Assembly (NCBI RefSeq): GCF_014384895.1
Contig: NZ_JACRSQ010000003.1
Coordinates: forward strand, 62,001 to 126,000
Direction: 5' to 3'
From: Bianquea renquensis
GTDB taxonomy: Bacteria > Bacillota > Clostridia > Lachnospirales > Bianqueaceae
Length of the DNA: 64,000 nucleotides
Below the pieces are notes generated by a model, which worked only from the letters and a program-made list of their open reading frames with translations, was not told the origin of the DNA and searched no databases. Both the position numbers and the translations under genes were made by a program. Below, in pieces: positions 32,723-39,829 of this stretch. Numbering within the stretch: position 1 is the first letter of the stretch; every line of letters begins with the position of its first letter.

Positions 32723-33547
32723 CTATCGGCTTTTCATCATGGCGCGATACTGGGTCGGCGTTGTGGCAATCACCTGTTTGAAGATGGCAGAAAAATAATA
32801 CTCATTGGTAAATCCCACCTGCTTTCCAATCTCCCCCACTGGCATGTTTGTCTCCGCTAGTAGGCGTCTAGCCTCTTCAAGGCGGATTGCGTTCAATTTC
32901 TGAATGACTGTCTGGCCGGTAACGGATTTAAAGATTCTTGCCAAATGACGATAGCTGACGTTCAGCGAGTGGGCGACCTCGTCCACGCGGATGTTCTGCG
33001 CATAATACTGAGACAGATACAGGAGCGCCTGATTGACCAGCGCTTCATCCTGAGAGTAGTCGAAAGGCATACGGCCCCCCGGATCAAAGGTGGCACAGAT
33101 CCCAAGCAGAAGCTGAATCAGCGTCCCCCGTTTAGACCATTCATTGTTAAGGGGCTGCGCGCCAAAAATACGCTCAAATGGGTATCGCCCCGGCGATGGG
33201 TGAGGTTCCGATAATATCTTCGCCACCTCCCCCACGGGCTCTAGACTCCAGCGCAAACAGACGCCATCGTCTCCTATCCCGTTGCAATTTCGGTGGCTGT
33301 GAATCATACCAGGTGGGATTAAAAAGAACTGTCCCTTTTGGCTTAAGAATTCTGTATCCCCCAGGGTCGTATAGAGGGCCCCCTCCTGCAAGTAATTGAA
33401 TTCATACCATGGATGGTAGTGGGGCTCATTTGTCCAATCCTTTGGGTGTGCGGCATCGATGACGTCCAGAAGGATGAAGGTCGAGCCGTCAAAGCGGATC
33501 GGTTTGCCGATCAAACTGCGCAGCGCAAACGCTTGCCTTTGCACCAT
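32723..33547 (-). CDS. AraC-family regulator with cupin sensor
   Basis: The regulator is 274 residues from ATG 33547 (MVQRQAFALRS) behind AGGAGAGAGG. The N-terminal half is a cupin-like sugar-sensing domain (HYHPWYEFNYLQEGALYTTLGD, then GQFFLIPPGMIHSH). The C-terminal double HTH (about 175-274) contains VDEVAHSLNVSYRHLARIFK and the ending PTQYRAMMKSR. It is the closest regulator upstream of the beta-mannosidase operon and likely activates it. Confidence 0.9.
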   Translation of the reverse strand: MVQRQAFALRSLIGKPIRFDGSTFILLDVIDAAHPKDWTNEPHYHPWYEFNYLQEGALYTTLGDTEFLSQKGQFFLIPPGMIHSHRNCNGIGDDGVCLRWSLEPVGEVAKILSEPHPSPGRYPFERIFGAQPLNNEWSKRGTLIQLLLGICATFDPGGRMPFDYSQDEALVNQALLYLSQYYAQNIRVDEVAHSLNVSYRHLARIFKSVTGQTVIQKLNAIRLEEARRLLAETNMPVGEIGKQVGFTNEYYFSAIFKQVIATTPTQYRAMMKSR

Positions 33548-33581
33548 CACATTCCTCTCTCCTAACAATTTGTATGAGAAT

Positions 33582-33610
33582 AGTGTACCGTAAATTCCCA
33601 AAAAAGGCAA
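33582..33610 (-). promoter_or_regulatory. Promoter of the AraC regulator
   Basis: On the minus strand TTGCCT (33610-33605), 17 bp, TACACT (33587-33582), between the URO-D stop and the regulator. Confidence 0.6.
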
Positions 33611-33625
33611 GCCCCAAGCAGACTG

Positions 33626-34768
33626 TTAATTTGCGTATTCGAGCAGGCGTTTACGATAGTGCATATAGTTTTCAAAGGAGACTTCCTCCGGAACACCGTG
33701 ATCGCAGGTGGGTATATAGCCGCCTCGTCTTCTCATCGCCGGCAAAATCGAATCCAGATGGCGGTCGATGGCCTCCTTGCCCTCGGCCAACACGCGCTTA
33801 TCGATGCCACCGGAAATGCGCAAATCGGGGTGCTGCCGCCCCACAGCGACTACATCACAGTCTGAGGCCACTTCAAAAGGGCTCATGGAGTCAACTCCGA
33901 TACTTTTGTACAGATCAATCACATCGAGACAATTGCCATCCGTGTCGATCTGGAAATGAACCTTGCGGCTCTTGTCCAGATTGCGCCGCTTAATGTTGGT
34001 GTACAGCTGCTGGTAGTAAGGAAATAGGAATTCTTTTATCATATCGGGGGAGATCAGCGATCCACTCTTATAACAGATATCTTCTCCAAGGAACAATTCA
34101 TCGATACTCACGAACCGTTGATGGTAGGCCGCGACCGCATCCGTCAGTTCAAACCAGGTTTTCATACAGTCGTGGATGAGCTCCGGCTCGTCATAAAACT
34201 TATACAGCACATCCTCTGGCCCCATGAGGCTGCGCAGATACATATAGCCGCCCACTGAGCGTTGGACAACAAATTTTCCCACTTCCGCGCCTGCAATGGC
34301 GGCTTGGATTTCTCCCGCTTGCCGCTCCATGCGCCCCTCTGTATTGGGATTCAGCCTCCACTTCACACGCTCTTCCCACGTGCGAAAATCCTTGACAGGA
34401 TGATCCACATATTCCGGCATGAACCCGCTGCGTCGCCCTTTAAAACACAGCACGCTGCGTCCCGAAGTATCCTGGACCAGCTCATATTTCCCCCGGTCCT
34501 CCAGCACCTTCACCTCAAAGGCCGGGTATAATGCACCCTCGGTCCACCCAGCTCCCAGCAAAGCCACCGTCGCGGGCTCATCATAGCCGAAAGTCTCCTG
34601 AAGATACCGCTCATAGTCGGCGACCTCACTTCTTGGTCTAAGGTATCCCTCTTCAATCCAGCGATCCAGCACATAATAGCCAAATTCTTTTTGATAGATG
34701 GGCGCGTCCGGTGTTATATCGTAGAAAGCACGCATTTTTTCCACTGCCTGCGACAAATGATCTTGCAT
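33626..34768 (-). CDS. Uroporphyrinogen-decarboxylase-family protein (putative methyltransferase)
   Basis: The 380-residue protein from ATG 34768 (GGAGGAA site) has the URO-D barrel fold. It carries FVVQRSVGGYMYLRSLMGPEDVLY, a GEDICYKSGSLISPDMIKEFLFPYY block, VHFQIDTDGNC, and a C-terminal GGYIPTCDHGVPEEV. The HxxxDG-like and CDH motifs resemble MtaA/CmuA-type corrinoid methyltransferases, where His and Cys bind zinc, more than true heme-pathway HemE. No corrinoid protein is adjacent. It stands between AraC regulators in a sugar locus, an association seen repeatedly in Firmicutes but not explained. Confidence 0.82.
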   Translation of the reverse strand: MQDHLSQAVEKMRAFYDITPDAPIYQKEFGYYVLDRWIEEGYLRPRSEVADYERYLQETFGYDEPATVALLGAGWTEGALYPAFEVKVLEDRGKYELVQDTSGRSVLCFKGRRSGFMPEYVDHPVKDFRTWEERVKWRLNPNTEGRMERQAGEIQAAIAGAEVGKFVVQRSVGGYMYLRSLMGPEDVLYKFYDEPELIHDCMKTWFELTDAVAAYHQRFVSIDELFLGEDICYKSGSLISPDMIKEFLFPYYQQLYTNIKRRNLDKSRKVHFQIDTDGNCLDVIDLYKSIGVDSMSPFEVASDCDVVAVGRQHPDLRISGGIDKRVLAEGKEAIDRHLDSILPAMRRRGGYIPTCDHGVPEEVSFENYMHYRKRLLEYAN

Positions 34769-34875
34769 GTCCAATTCCTCCATGATAGAATATTGATACG
34801 ATATACAATACCGCATCTGCCCAGAAAAAAAAATGGCAGAAACAGACGAAAATATATATATTTCGGAGGCTTCCC

Positions 34876-35673
34876 GTGTTCACTGACTACTGCTGCACGT
34901 ATCCCCCTGTCATGTCAGGGCCAGTCGGCGTTATGAATATTTACTATATACAAGCCGATGAATCCTACAATGTGGTCCATATCCCTGTGGACGATCATTG
35001 GGTAATGCTCCACACCATTAGCGGCTCAGGTCAACTGCGGCTGGAAAAGCAGAGCTACAACCTGGCCGCCGGCGACCTTCTCCTCTTTCAGTCAAGTACG
35101 GATTTTTACTATCATTGCCCTGGTGATGCCTGGGAATTCTGGTGGTTTGAATTCACCTGCCCAAGCCCCGGCGCTTTTTCCGCAGGCAATTATCACGTGC
35201 CCCATGATGCCACGCTGCAGATCCTGTGCCGCGAAAGCCTTCGCTTCATGAAATCAAAGGATCACCTTGCCGCATCCTCCCTTTTTCTCGCGTACCTGGA
35301 GTACGCCTTGGCGTCGGAACGCCACCGCCAGGACGCGGATCACCTTTTATTCCTGGATCGCGTGCAGCAGGCAGACTCCTATATCCGGCTCCATCTGCGG
35401 GATGTAACCGTTGCCTCCTTGGCAAAACATCTGTGTATCCATCAGCGCACGCTCCAGACAAGCTTTCTGCGCTGTACCGGGCAATCTCCTTCCCGCTACA
35501 TCCAACAGATTCGGTTGGAATATGCGGCCTACTATCTGCAAAATACAACCAAAACTATAGGCGAACTGTCCCTCGATCTCGGATACTCCAGCCCCTTCCA
35601 TCTGAGCAAAGCCTTCAAACAGCATTACGGCGCCTCGCCCAGCGAGTATCGGAAATCTCTGTGGAAAAATTGA
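34876..35673 (+). CDS. AraC-family transcriptional regulator
   Basis: This 265-residue regulator uses a GTG start with GGAGG 8 bp upstream. A cupin-like N-terminal domain (HTISGSGQLRLEKQSYNLAAGDLLLFQ) senses ligand. The C-terminal double HTH (about 165-265) contains VASLAKHLCIHQRTLQTSFL and ends ASPSEYRKSLWKN. It is divergent from the URO-D-family gene with a 107-bp shared promoter region, so that gene is its likely target. Confidence 0.9.
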   Translation: MFTDYCCTYPPVMSGPVGVMNIYYIQADESYNVVHIPVDDHWVMLHTISGSGQLRLEKQSYNLAAGDLLLFQSSTDFYYHCPGDAWEFWWFEFTCPSPGAFSAGNYHVPHDATLQILCRESLRFMKSKDHLAASSLFLAYLEYALASERHRQDADHLLFLDRVQQADSYIRLHLRDVTVASLAKHLCIHQRTLQTSFLRCTGQSPSRYIQQIRLEYAAYYLQNTTKTIGELSLDLGYSSPFHLSKAFKQHYGASPSEYRKSLWKN

Positions 35674-35752
35674 ACTTTTATCTTTTCATTTTGCGGGATC
35701 TGCTGTAAAATAGGGATAGACAAAACAGAAACTATCATAGGGGTATGACGAA

Positions 35753-36553
35753 ATGCACTATATCGATAACTGTCTGGAAGAATGCAACGTCAGTGTGGTA
35801 ACCGCTTCCCTGACACAATGTGCAGGAAACTGGCAGGAATTAAATTACGTCCCTTCCTACAATAAATTCTACTATATTGTAAAAGGCGAGGGCGAATTGA
35901 CCGTCGCCGGGCAAGCCTATCACCCCACGGCCGGTCAGCTCTTTCTCATGCCCGCCGGCGTTTTGCAATCCTATCGCACGACGGATGGCCCTCCCTATTA
36001 CAAATATTGGTGTCACTTTCAGGCAAAGGTGGGGAGCCGGAATCTCTTCGATCTGATCCAGACGCCCCTTTGCGTTACGGTCTCTGACTCAGACCGCCTC
36101 ATGGGGCTCTTTGAATCGCTTATAGACGCCATGTCCCGCGAGACGTACACCTCGCGCCTGTATGCGCGCGGCATTGCCATGGAGATTTTAGCCGCCTATC
36201 TGGACGCAGCCGCCGCTGTCACCTGCCCCAACGGCGATGTGGCAGAAAAGCTGTCCGCCGTCATCGAGTACGTAAACATGCATTTATCGGAGGAGATCAC
36301 GCTGGAGACACTGGCCTCCCTGGTTCATTTTCATCCGAATTATTTTATTCGATTTTTCAAACAAAATCTCGGCGTATCCCCCATGCAGTATGTCTCCAGA
36401 GCTCGGATCGAACATGCCAAGCTCCTGTTGAAGACCACCGACAGAAAAATCGCGGATATTGCCGCACTCACCGGATTTCACGATCTGTTTTATTTCTCGC
36501 AGCGCTTTAAAGAGCAGACAGGCTTTTCCCCGACAGACTTCCGTAAACTATAA
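35753..36553 (+). CDS. AraC-family transcriptional regulator
   Basis: This 266-residue regulator again has a cupin-like sensor (KFYYIVKGEGELTVAGQAYHPTAGQLFLMPAGV). The C-terminal double HTH (about 165-266) carries LETLASLVHFHPNYFIRFFK and the conserved end FSPTDFRKL. It follows the previous AraC gene by 79 bp in the same direction. It is the third small AraC regulator within 4 kb; its target may lie elsewhere. Confidence 0.9.
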   Translation: MHYIDNCLEECNVSVVTASLTQCAGNWQELNYVPSYNKFYYIVKGEGELTVAGQAYHPTAGQLFLMPAGVLQSYRTTDGPPYYKYWCHFQAKVGSRNLFDLIQTPLCVTVSDSDRLMGLFESLIDAMSRETYTSRLYARGIAMEILAAYLDAAAAVTCPNGDVAEKLSAVIEYVNMHLSEEITLETLASLVHFHPNYFIRFFKQNLGVSPMQYVSRARIEHAKLLLKTTDRKIADIAALTGFHDLFYFSQRFKEQTGFSPTDFRKL

Positions 36554-36614
36554 AAAATAGTAATTTGTTTTGTGACGTCAAAATAAGGTAATACCATAAT
36601 ATGTGATGGAGGCT

Positions 36615-36640
36615 GGAGGATGCGCATTAAATAATCCTCC
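36615..36640 (+). other. Hairpin upstream of the first GNAT gene
   Basis: GGAGGAT-N12-ATCCTCC, a 7-bp stem, then AATATTAAAA. It could weakly end the AraC message. Its first arm resembles a ribosome site. Confidence 0.3.
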
Positions 36641-36666
36641 AATATTAAAATCTCGGAGGAAATAAA

Positions 36667-37200
36667 ATGAAAATAATCTATAATGATTTATGTATTAGAA
36701 ACGCAGAGGGAAAGGATTGTGAACAGCTTGCAATCTGGTGGAATGACGGAAGTGTTATGGCTCATGCAGGGTTTCCGAATGGACTTGGAACAACAGCTGA
36801 AAAGATTAAAGAGCAAATTGCTAATGATAGTGATACCGCAAAAAGACTACTTATTATTGAATATAGAGGAACATCAGTCGGTGAAATGAGCTTCTATGTT
36901 CATGAAGGTAAAAAGGTCGAGATAGGAATCAAAATTTGTAATTCAGATTTTCAAGGAAAAGGCCTAGGAAGAGTAATATTAAGTATGCTTATCGAAGAAC
37001 TGTTTAGTATGGGTTATGAACTTATTTTTTTAGATACCAATGTAAAAAATACAAGGGCGCAACATGTTTATGAATTGTTAGGATTCAAAAAAAAGCAATA
37101 CAATGAAAATTCATGGAAGAATCAATTGGGAGAACCGCAGACTTCGATTGATTATGAGCTAAGAGCATCTGATTTTTGCAATGCTAAATTGATTGGTTGA
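36667..37200 (+). CDS. GNAT-family N-acetyltransferase
   Basis: The 177-residue enzyme transfers an acetyl group from acetyl-CoA to an unknown amine. The GNAT core is visible: GEMSFYVHEGKKVEIGIKI as central strands, then the acetyl-CoA loop DFQGKGLGRVILSMLI, and LDTNVKNTRAQHVYELLGFKK. It resembles RimJ/RimL or aminoglycoside-type acetyltransferases. The gene is much more AT-rich than those to its left and marks the start of an apparently foreign segment. CGGAGGA precedes the ATG. Confidence 0.88.
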   Translation: MKIIYNDLCIRNAEGKDCEQLAIWWNDGSVMAHAGFPNGLGTTAEKIKEQIANDSDTAKRLLIIEYRGTSVGEMSFYVHEGKKVEIGIKICNSDFQGKGLGRVILSMLIEELFSMGYELIFLDTNVKNTRAQHVYELLGFKKKQYNENSWKNQLGEPQTSIDYELRASDFCNAKLIG

Positions 37201-37217
37201 AGCAAGAAAATCCCAAT

Positions 37218-37523
37218 TTAGGCGCGAGTTAAAGCAACAGAAAACTGGAAGTTATAGGTATCCCTGCGCCTTGCTTCTTCTATCAGTTTCGGTTGAATCA
37301 ACGGATATGTCCAGTTTTCCACAAGTTGTTCCGTCATGAGAATTCTTTCAATTTCACTGTGTAATTCATTTTCAAAAGACAGAATATTTGCAAAGTAAAG
37401 CATTCCATAACTCTCTTTACCATCAAAATTATCTGGTGCGGTGACGGAATATACACAAACAGGTTTTCCCCTTGTTTTTGTCCTTACAAGCCGAAACAAG
37501 GGAAACGATTGTTGAGTGTCCAA
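37218..37523 (-). pseudogene. 101-codon ORF in frame after an amber codon, fragment or continuation
   Basis: This frame continues directly from the metallopeptidase-like ORF upstream, separated only by one TAG (37526-37524). Its own first codon would be a TTG without a ribosome site. The residues look protein-like (FDGKESYGMLYFANILSFENELHSEIERIL, shortened here in description) and end NFQFSVALTRA. I do not recognise a family. It may be the C-terminal part of a gene broken by an amber mutation, or the tail of an unrelated gene joined here by rearrangement. Confidence 0.4.
37469..37486. repeat. Imperfect 18-bp direct repeat, copy 1
   Basis: CCCTTGTTTTTGTCCTTA here matches CCCTTGTTTTTGCCCTTA at 38259-38276 in 17 of 18 positions. 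The copies are 790 bp apart and flank the metallopeptidase-like gene, which suggests a past recombination or insertion event. Confidence 0.45.
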
Positions 37524-38213
37524 CTACTTTTTCGATGGGGAATCAGCCCTCGGCGTTTGCATAAATCTATTTATTTCTTGATCAAAAAACACATCCAAAT
37601 TCTCGGGAGTATTACCACTAACAATTACATCTGTAAGTGTACGTACCATATATTCTTCAAAAGCATTCAATATTCCCGATTCATCATTATTAAGATAATA
37701 CGAAGTATCAATATCGAGATTAGTAAGGCCACAACACAAAATTATGTCTTTCCGGTTCTCAACAATAGGGTGTACTATATGATGAATAAATTCGTGTATT
37801 ATAGCTTTTTCGCTCAGCGAACCTGAACAAATTATAAAAACATTATCTTTTAGGTGATAATCTGCGGAATACACACACTTTATTGGATTAAGAACGATCT
37901 GTATATTCTGAATAGGCGACTTATACTTTTCCTTACAAAGTGCAAGGATATTCCTAATTCTTCTCAACTCTTTTTTGTATTTTAGATTTTGTTCTACTAT
38001 CCAATCATTTTCCCATTTAAAATAATAGCTAAAGCTATTACTTTCCAAAACGTGTTTTAAGGCTTTTGGAAATTTTATAATCCAATCCCAAAATAATTGG
38101 TTTCTTTCTATGTCTGATATATTTTTTGCTGACATAATACTGTTTTTATACGCATTAAAATCCACGAAATGTTCCCGAGACAAATCAATATAAAAGGTGG
38201 CTGTTTCCAGCAT
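37524..38213 (-). CDS. Putative zinc metallopeptidase-like protein (HExxH)
   Basis: The 229-residue protein has a HExxH motif in AIIHEFIHHIVHPIVE (about residues 137-152), the classic zinc site of metallopeptidases. EEYMVRTLTD about 45 residues later could supply the third ligand. There is no signal peptide. The frame stays open 20 codons upstream of the ATG without another start, so the true N terminus may be lost. It ends in a TAG followed at once by an open 101-codon frame. DNA is AT-rich. It may be a toxin-like or accessory peptidase from a mobile element. Confidence 0.55.
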   Translation of the reverse strand: MLETATFYIDLSREHFVDFNAYKNSIMSAKNISDIERNQLFWDWIIKFPKALKHVLESNSFSYYFKWENDWIVEQNLKYKKELRRIRNILALCKEKYKSPIQNIQIVLNPIKCVYSADYHLKDNVFIICSGSLSEKAIIHEFIHHIVHPIVENRKDIILCCGLTNLDIDTSYYLNNDESGILNAFEEYMVRTLTDVIVSGNTPENLDVFFDQEINRFMQTPRADSPSKK

Positions 38214-38258
38214 TGCTGCTCTTGGCCAAAATGGATAAACTTCACATGTATTTTGCTT

Positions 38259-38276
38259 CCCTTGTTTTTGCCCTTA
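38259..38276. repeat. Imperfect 18-bp direct repeat, copy 2
   Basis: This is the second copy of the 17/18 repeat described at 37469. It lies just upstream of the possible truncated start of the metallopeptidase-like gene. Confidence 0.45.
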
Positions 38277-38354
38277 AAAAGTTCGGTGGCAACGACAATT
38301 TCAAGTGAAAGCGTATAAAGAGAGAAGGCGAACAAACTGCGATAACTTTACTTT

Positions 38355-38864
38355 TCAAAATATATACTCAAAGAAACAGCCTGTAAATATAATTGGATTT
38401 CCTTGTTCATCATCCACAAAGCTTCCTTTACGTTTGTCTACTATAGAAAAGCCTGTCTTCAGCAGTAATTTAACTGATGGCTCATTTTCCATTGCTGTAC
38501 CAGAAATCAGTTTATGAACATTCAATACCTTGCGTGCGTATTGCATTATTTCCAATACAACTTCATTTGCGTACCCTTTGCCTTGATATTCGGTATGTAT
38601 GCAATAACCAAGATTTCTTGTGTGTTCATCAATATAATTCAAACTAACAAAGCCTACAATCTTCTTTGTTGACTTTAGCTCTATTGCCCAAAATTCTTCT
38701 GAATCCTTAAAGAAAGACAATAGTCCTCTTATGCTTTCATTATCTGTAGGAAACTGCTCATCATAAACAGAGTATTTTGATTTCATTTTGTCACAAATCA
38801 GATTTGAGAAGTCTTGAAAATCATCATCGGTAAATCTTCTAACAATAAGACGATTTGTTTCCAA
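38355..38864 (-). CDS. GNAT-family N-acetyltransferase (RimJ/RimL-like)
   Basis: The 169-residue protein begins METNRLIVRRFTDDDFQDF, the usual start of RimJ/RimL-type acetyltransferases. It has IVGFVSLNYIDEHTRNLGYCI and the acetyl-CoA loop EYQGKGYANEVV. GTAMENEPSVKLLLKTGF follows near the end, as in the family. AGGAGG precedes the ATG. It is AT-rich like the first GNAT gene and unrelated to it in close sequence. The acceptor could be a ribosomal protein or an antibiotic, and neither is supported directly. Confidence 0.9.
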   Translation of the reverse strand: METNRLIVRRFTDDDFQDFSNLICDKMKSKYSVYDEQFPTDNESIRGLLSFFKDSEEFWAIELKSTKKIVGFVSLNYIDEHTRNLGYCIHTEYQGKGYANEVVLEIMQYARKVLNVHKLISGTAMENEPSVKLLLKTGFSIVDKRKGSFVDDEQGNPIIFTGCFFEYIF

Positions 38865-39056
38865 ATTTATCGAACCTCCTGTAACTTTTACATTTTCAAC
38901 TTATTGGACAACTTCAAAATTGCTGCTCTGCTTGCATTGAAAAAATTATAGCACAAAGATGTGAATATTTCTACGGTTTTATATTTTGAAATATACAATC
39001 AATCTTCATATAGCAAACCCAAGTGTAATGCGCAATTTAAAATATCTCAATTTTTA

Positions 39057-39085
39057 TTGACAGAAAAGGATCGCTATGCTATACT
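39057..39085 (+). promoter_or_regulatory. Promoter of the TetR/ABC/ECF operon
   Basis: TTGACA (39057-39062), exactly 17 bp, TATACT (39080-39085). This is one of the strongest promoters in the window. Confidence 0.85.
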
Positions 39086-39114
39086 GATAACGTTGTTATC
39101 AGATATGTTATCAG
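39084..39114 (+). promoter_or_regulatory. TetR operator: palindrome plus a third half-site
   Basis: CTGATAAC-GTT-GTTATCAG (39084-39102) is a perfect palindrome starting in the -10 box. A further GTTATCAG half-site follows at 39107-39114, 12 bp after the previous one. This should be where the TetR protein represses its own operon. Confidence 0.8.
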
Positions 39115-39124
39115 AGGTGAACAG

Positions 39125-39754
39125 ATGTCCAACGCAGATAAAACGATCGGTCCTAAAATATTGGACTGCGCTAAAGCTGAGTTTCTGGAGAGAGGATTTG
39201 TGAATGCATCCCTGCGCCGGATCTGTGCCAACGCAGGGGTTACGACCGGTGCGTTGTATAAGCGCTACTCTGGCAAAGAAGCACTGTTTCAGGCATTGGT
39301 TCAGGATGTGGTCGATGACATTGATCGGGTTGTTGCGGACAGAAGCATCGACTACACTGATCCGGCGCTGTCTGACACTCAACTGTACAACATGTGGACC
39401 TTGACAGAAGACTATTTAGATTGGTGGTTTGATTTCCTTTTTGATCGGAAAGACGGATTTACCCTCCTGCTCAAATGTGCGGAAGGTACACAGTATCAAA
39501 ACTTTCAGCACGATCTTGTGGAAAGAATCTGTAAGGAAACCTATAAGTGCTACCGCGCAGCTGCGGAACGGGGGCTGGCCAGGAAGGATATTTCCCTCCG
39601 AGAGCTACATGTTCTGACTACCGCTTTCTGGAGCACGATGTACGAGCCGTTTATTCACGACTTTACCAACGAGGAAACCCGCCTTCACTGTTATCTGACG
39701 ACACAATTTATCGACTGGCATAAGGTTCTTGAATTCCGGGAACCGCAGGCATGA
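39125..39754 (+). CDS. TetR/AcrR-family repressor
   Basis: The 209-residue protein has an N-terminal TetR HTH (about 10-57: KILDCAKAEFLERGFVNASL, then VTTGALYKRYSGKEALF). A helical ligand-binding C-terminal domain with tryptophan-rich parts (YLDWWFDFLFDRKDG) follows. It begins just after a perfect palindrome, which implies autorepression. It is the first gene of an operon with two ABC half-transporters and an ECF module, so the ligand is probably what these carry. Confidence 0.92.
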   Translation: MSNADKTIGPKILDCAKAEFLERGFVNASLRRICANAGVTTGALYKRYSGKEALFQALVQDVVDDIDRVVADRSIDYTDPALSDTQLYNMWTLTEDYLDWWFDFLFDRKDGFTLLLKCAEGTQYQNFQHDLVERICKETYKCYRAAAERGLARKDISLRELHVLTTAFWSTMYEPFIHDFTNEETRLHCYLTTQFIDWHKVLEFREPQA

Positions 39755-39792
39755 CGCATGGCGTTCTGCGATTCCCGTTTTCTTCGCCTGCA

Positions 39793-39810
39793 AGTTAGCA
39801 ATAGCTAACT
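39793..39810 (+). promoter_or_regulatory. Palindrome between tetR and the ABC genes
   Basis: AGTTAGC-AATA-GCTAACT, 7-bp arms, ends about 10 bp before the GAAAGGAGC ribosome site. It differs from the tetR operator. It may be an mRNA hairpin that tunes translation of the first ABC gene, or a second binding site. Confidence 0.45.
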
Positions 39811-39829
39811 AATATGAAAGGAGCCGCGT

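Noticed and set aside
37509..37826. 105-codon plus-strand frame opposite the HExxH gene
   Set aside because: AT-rich antisense shadow with no ribosome site.
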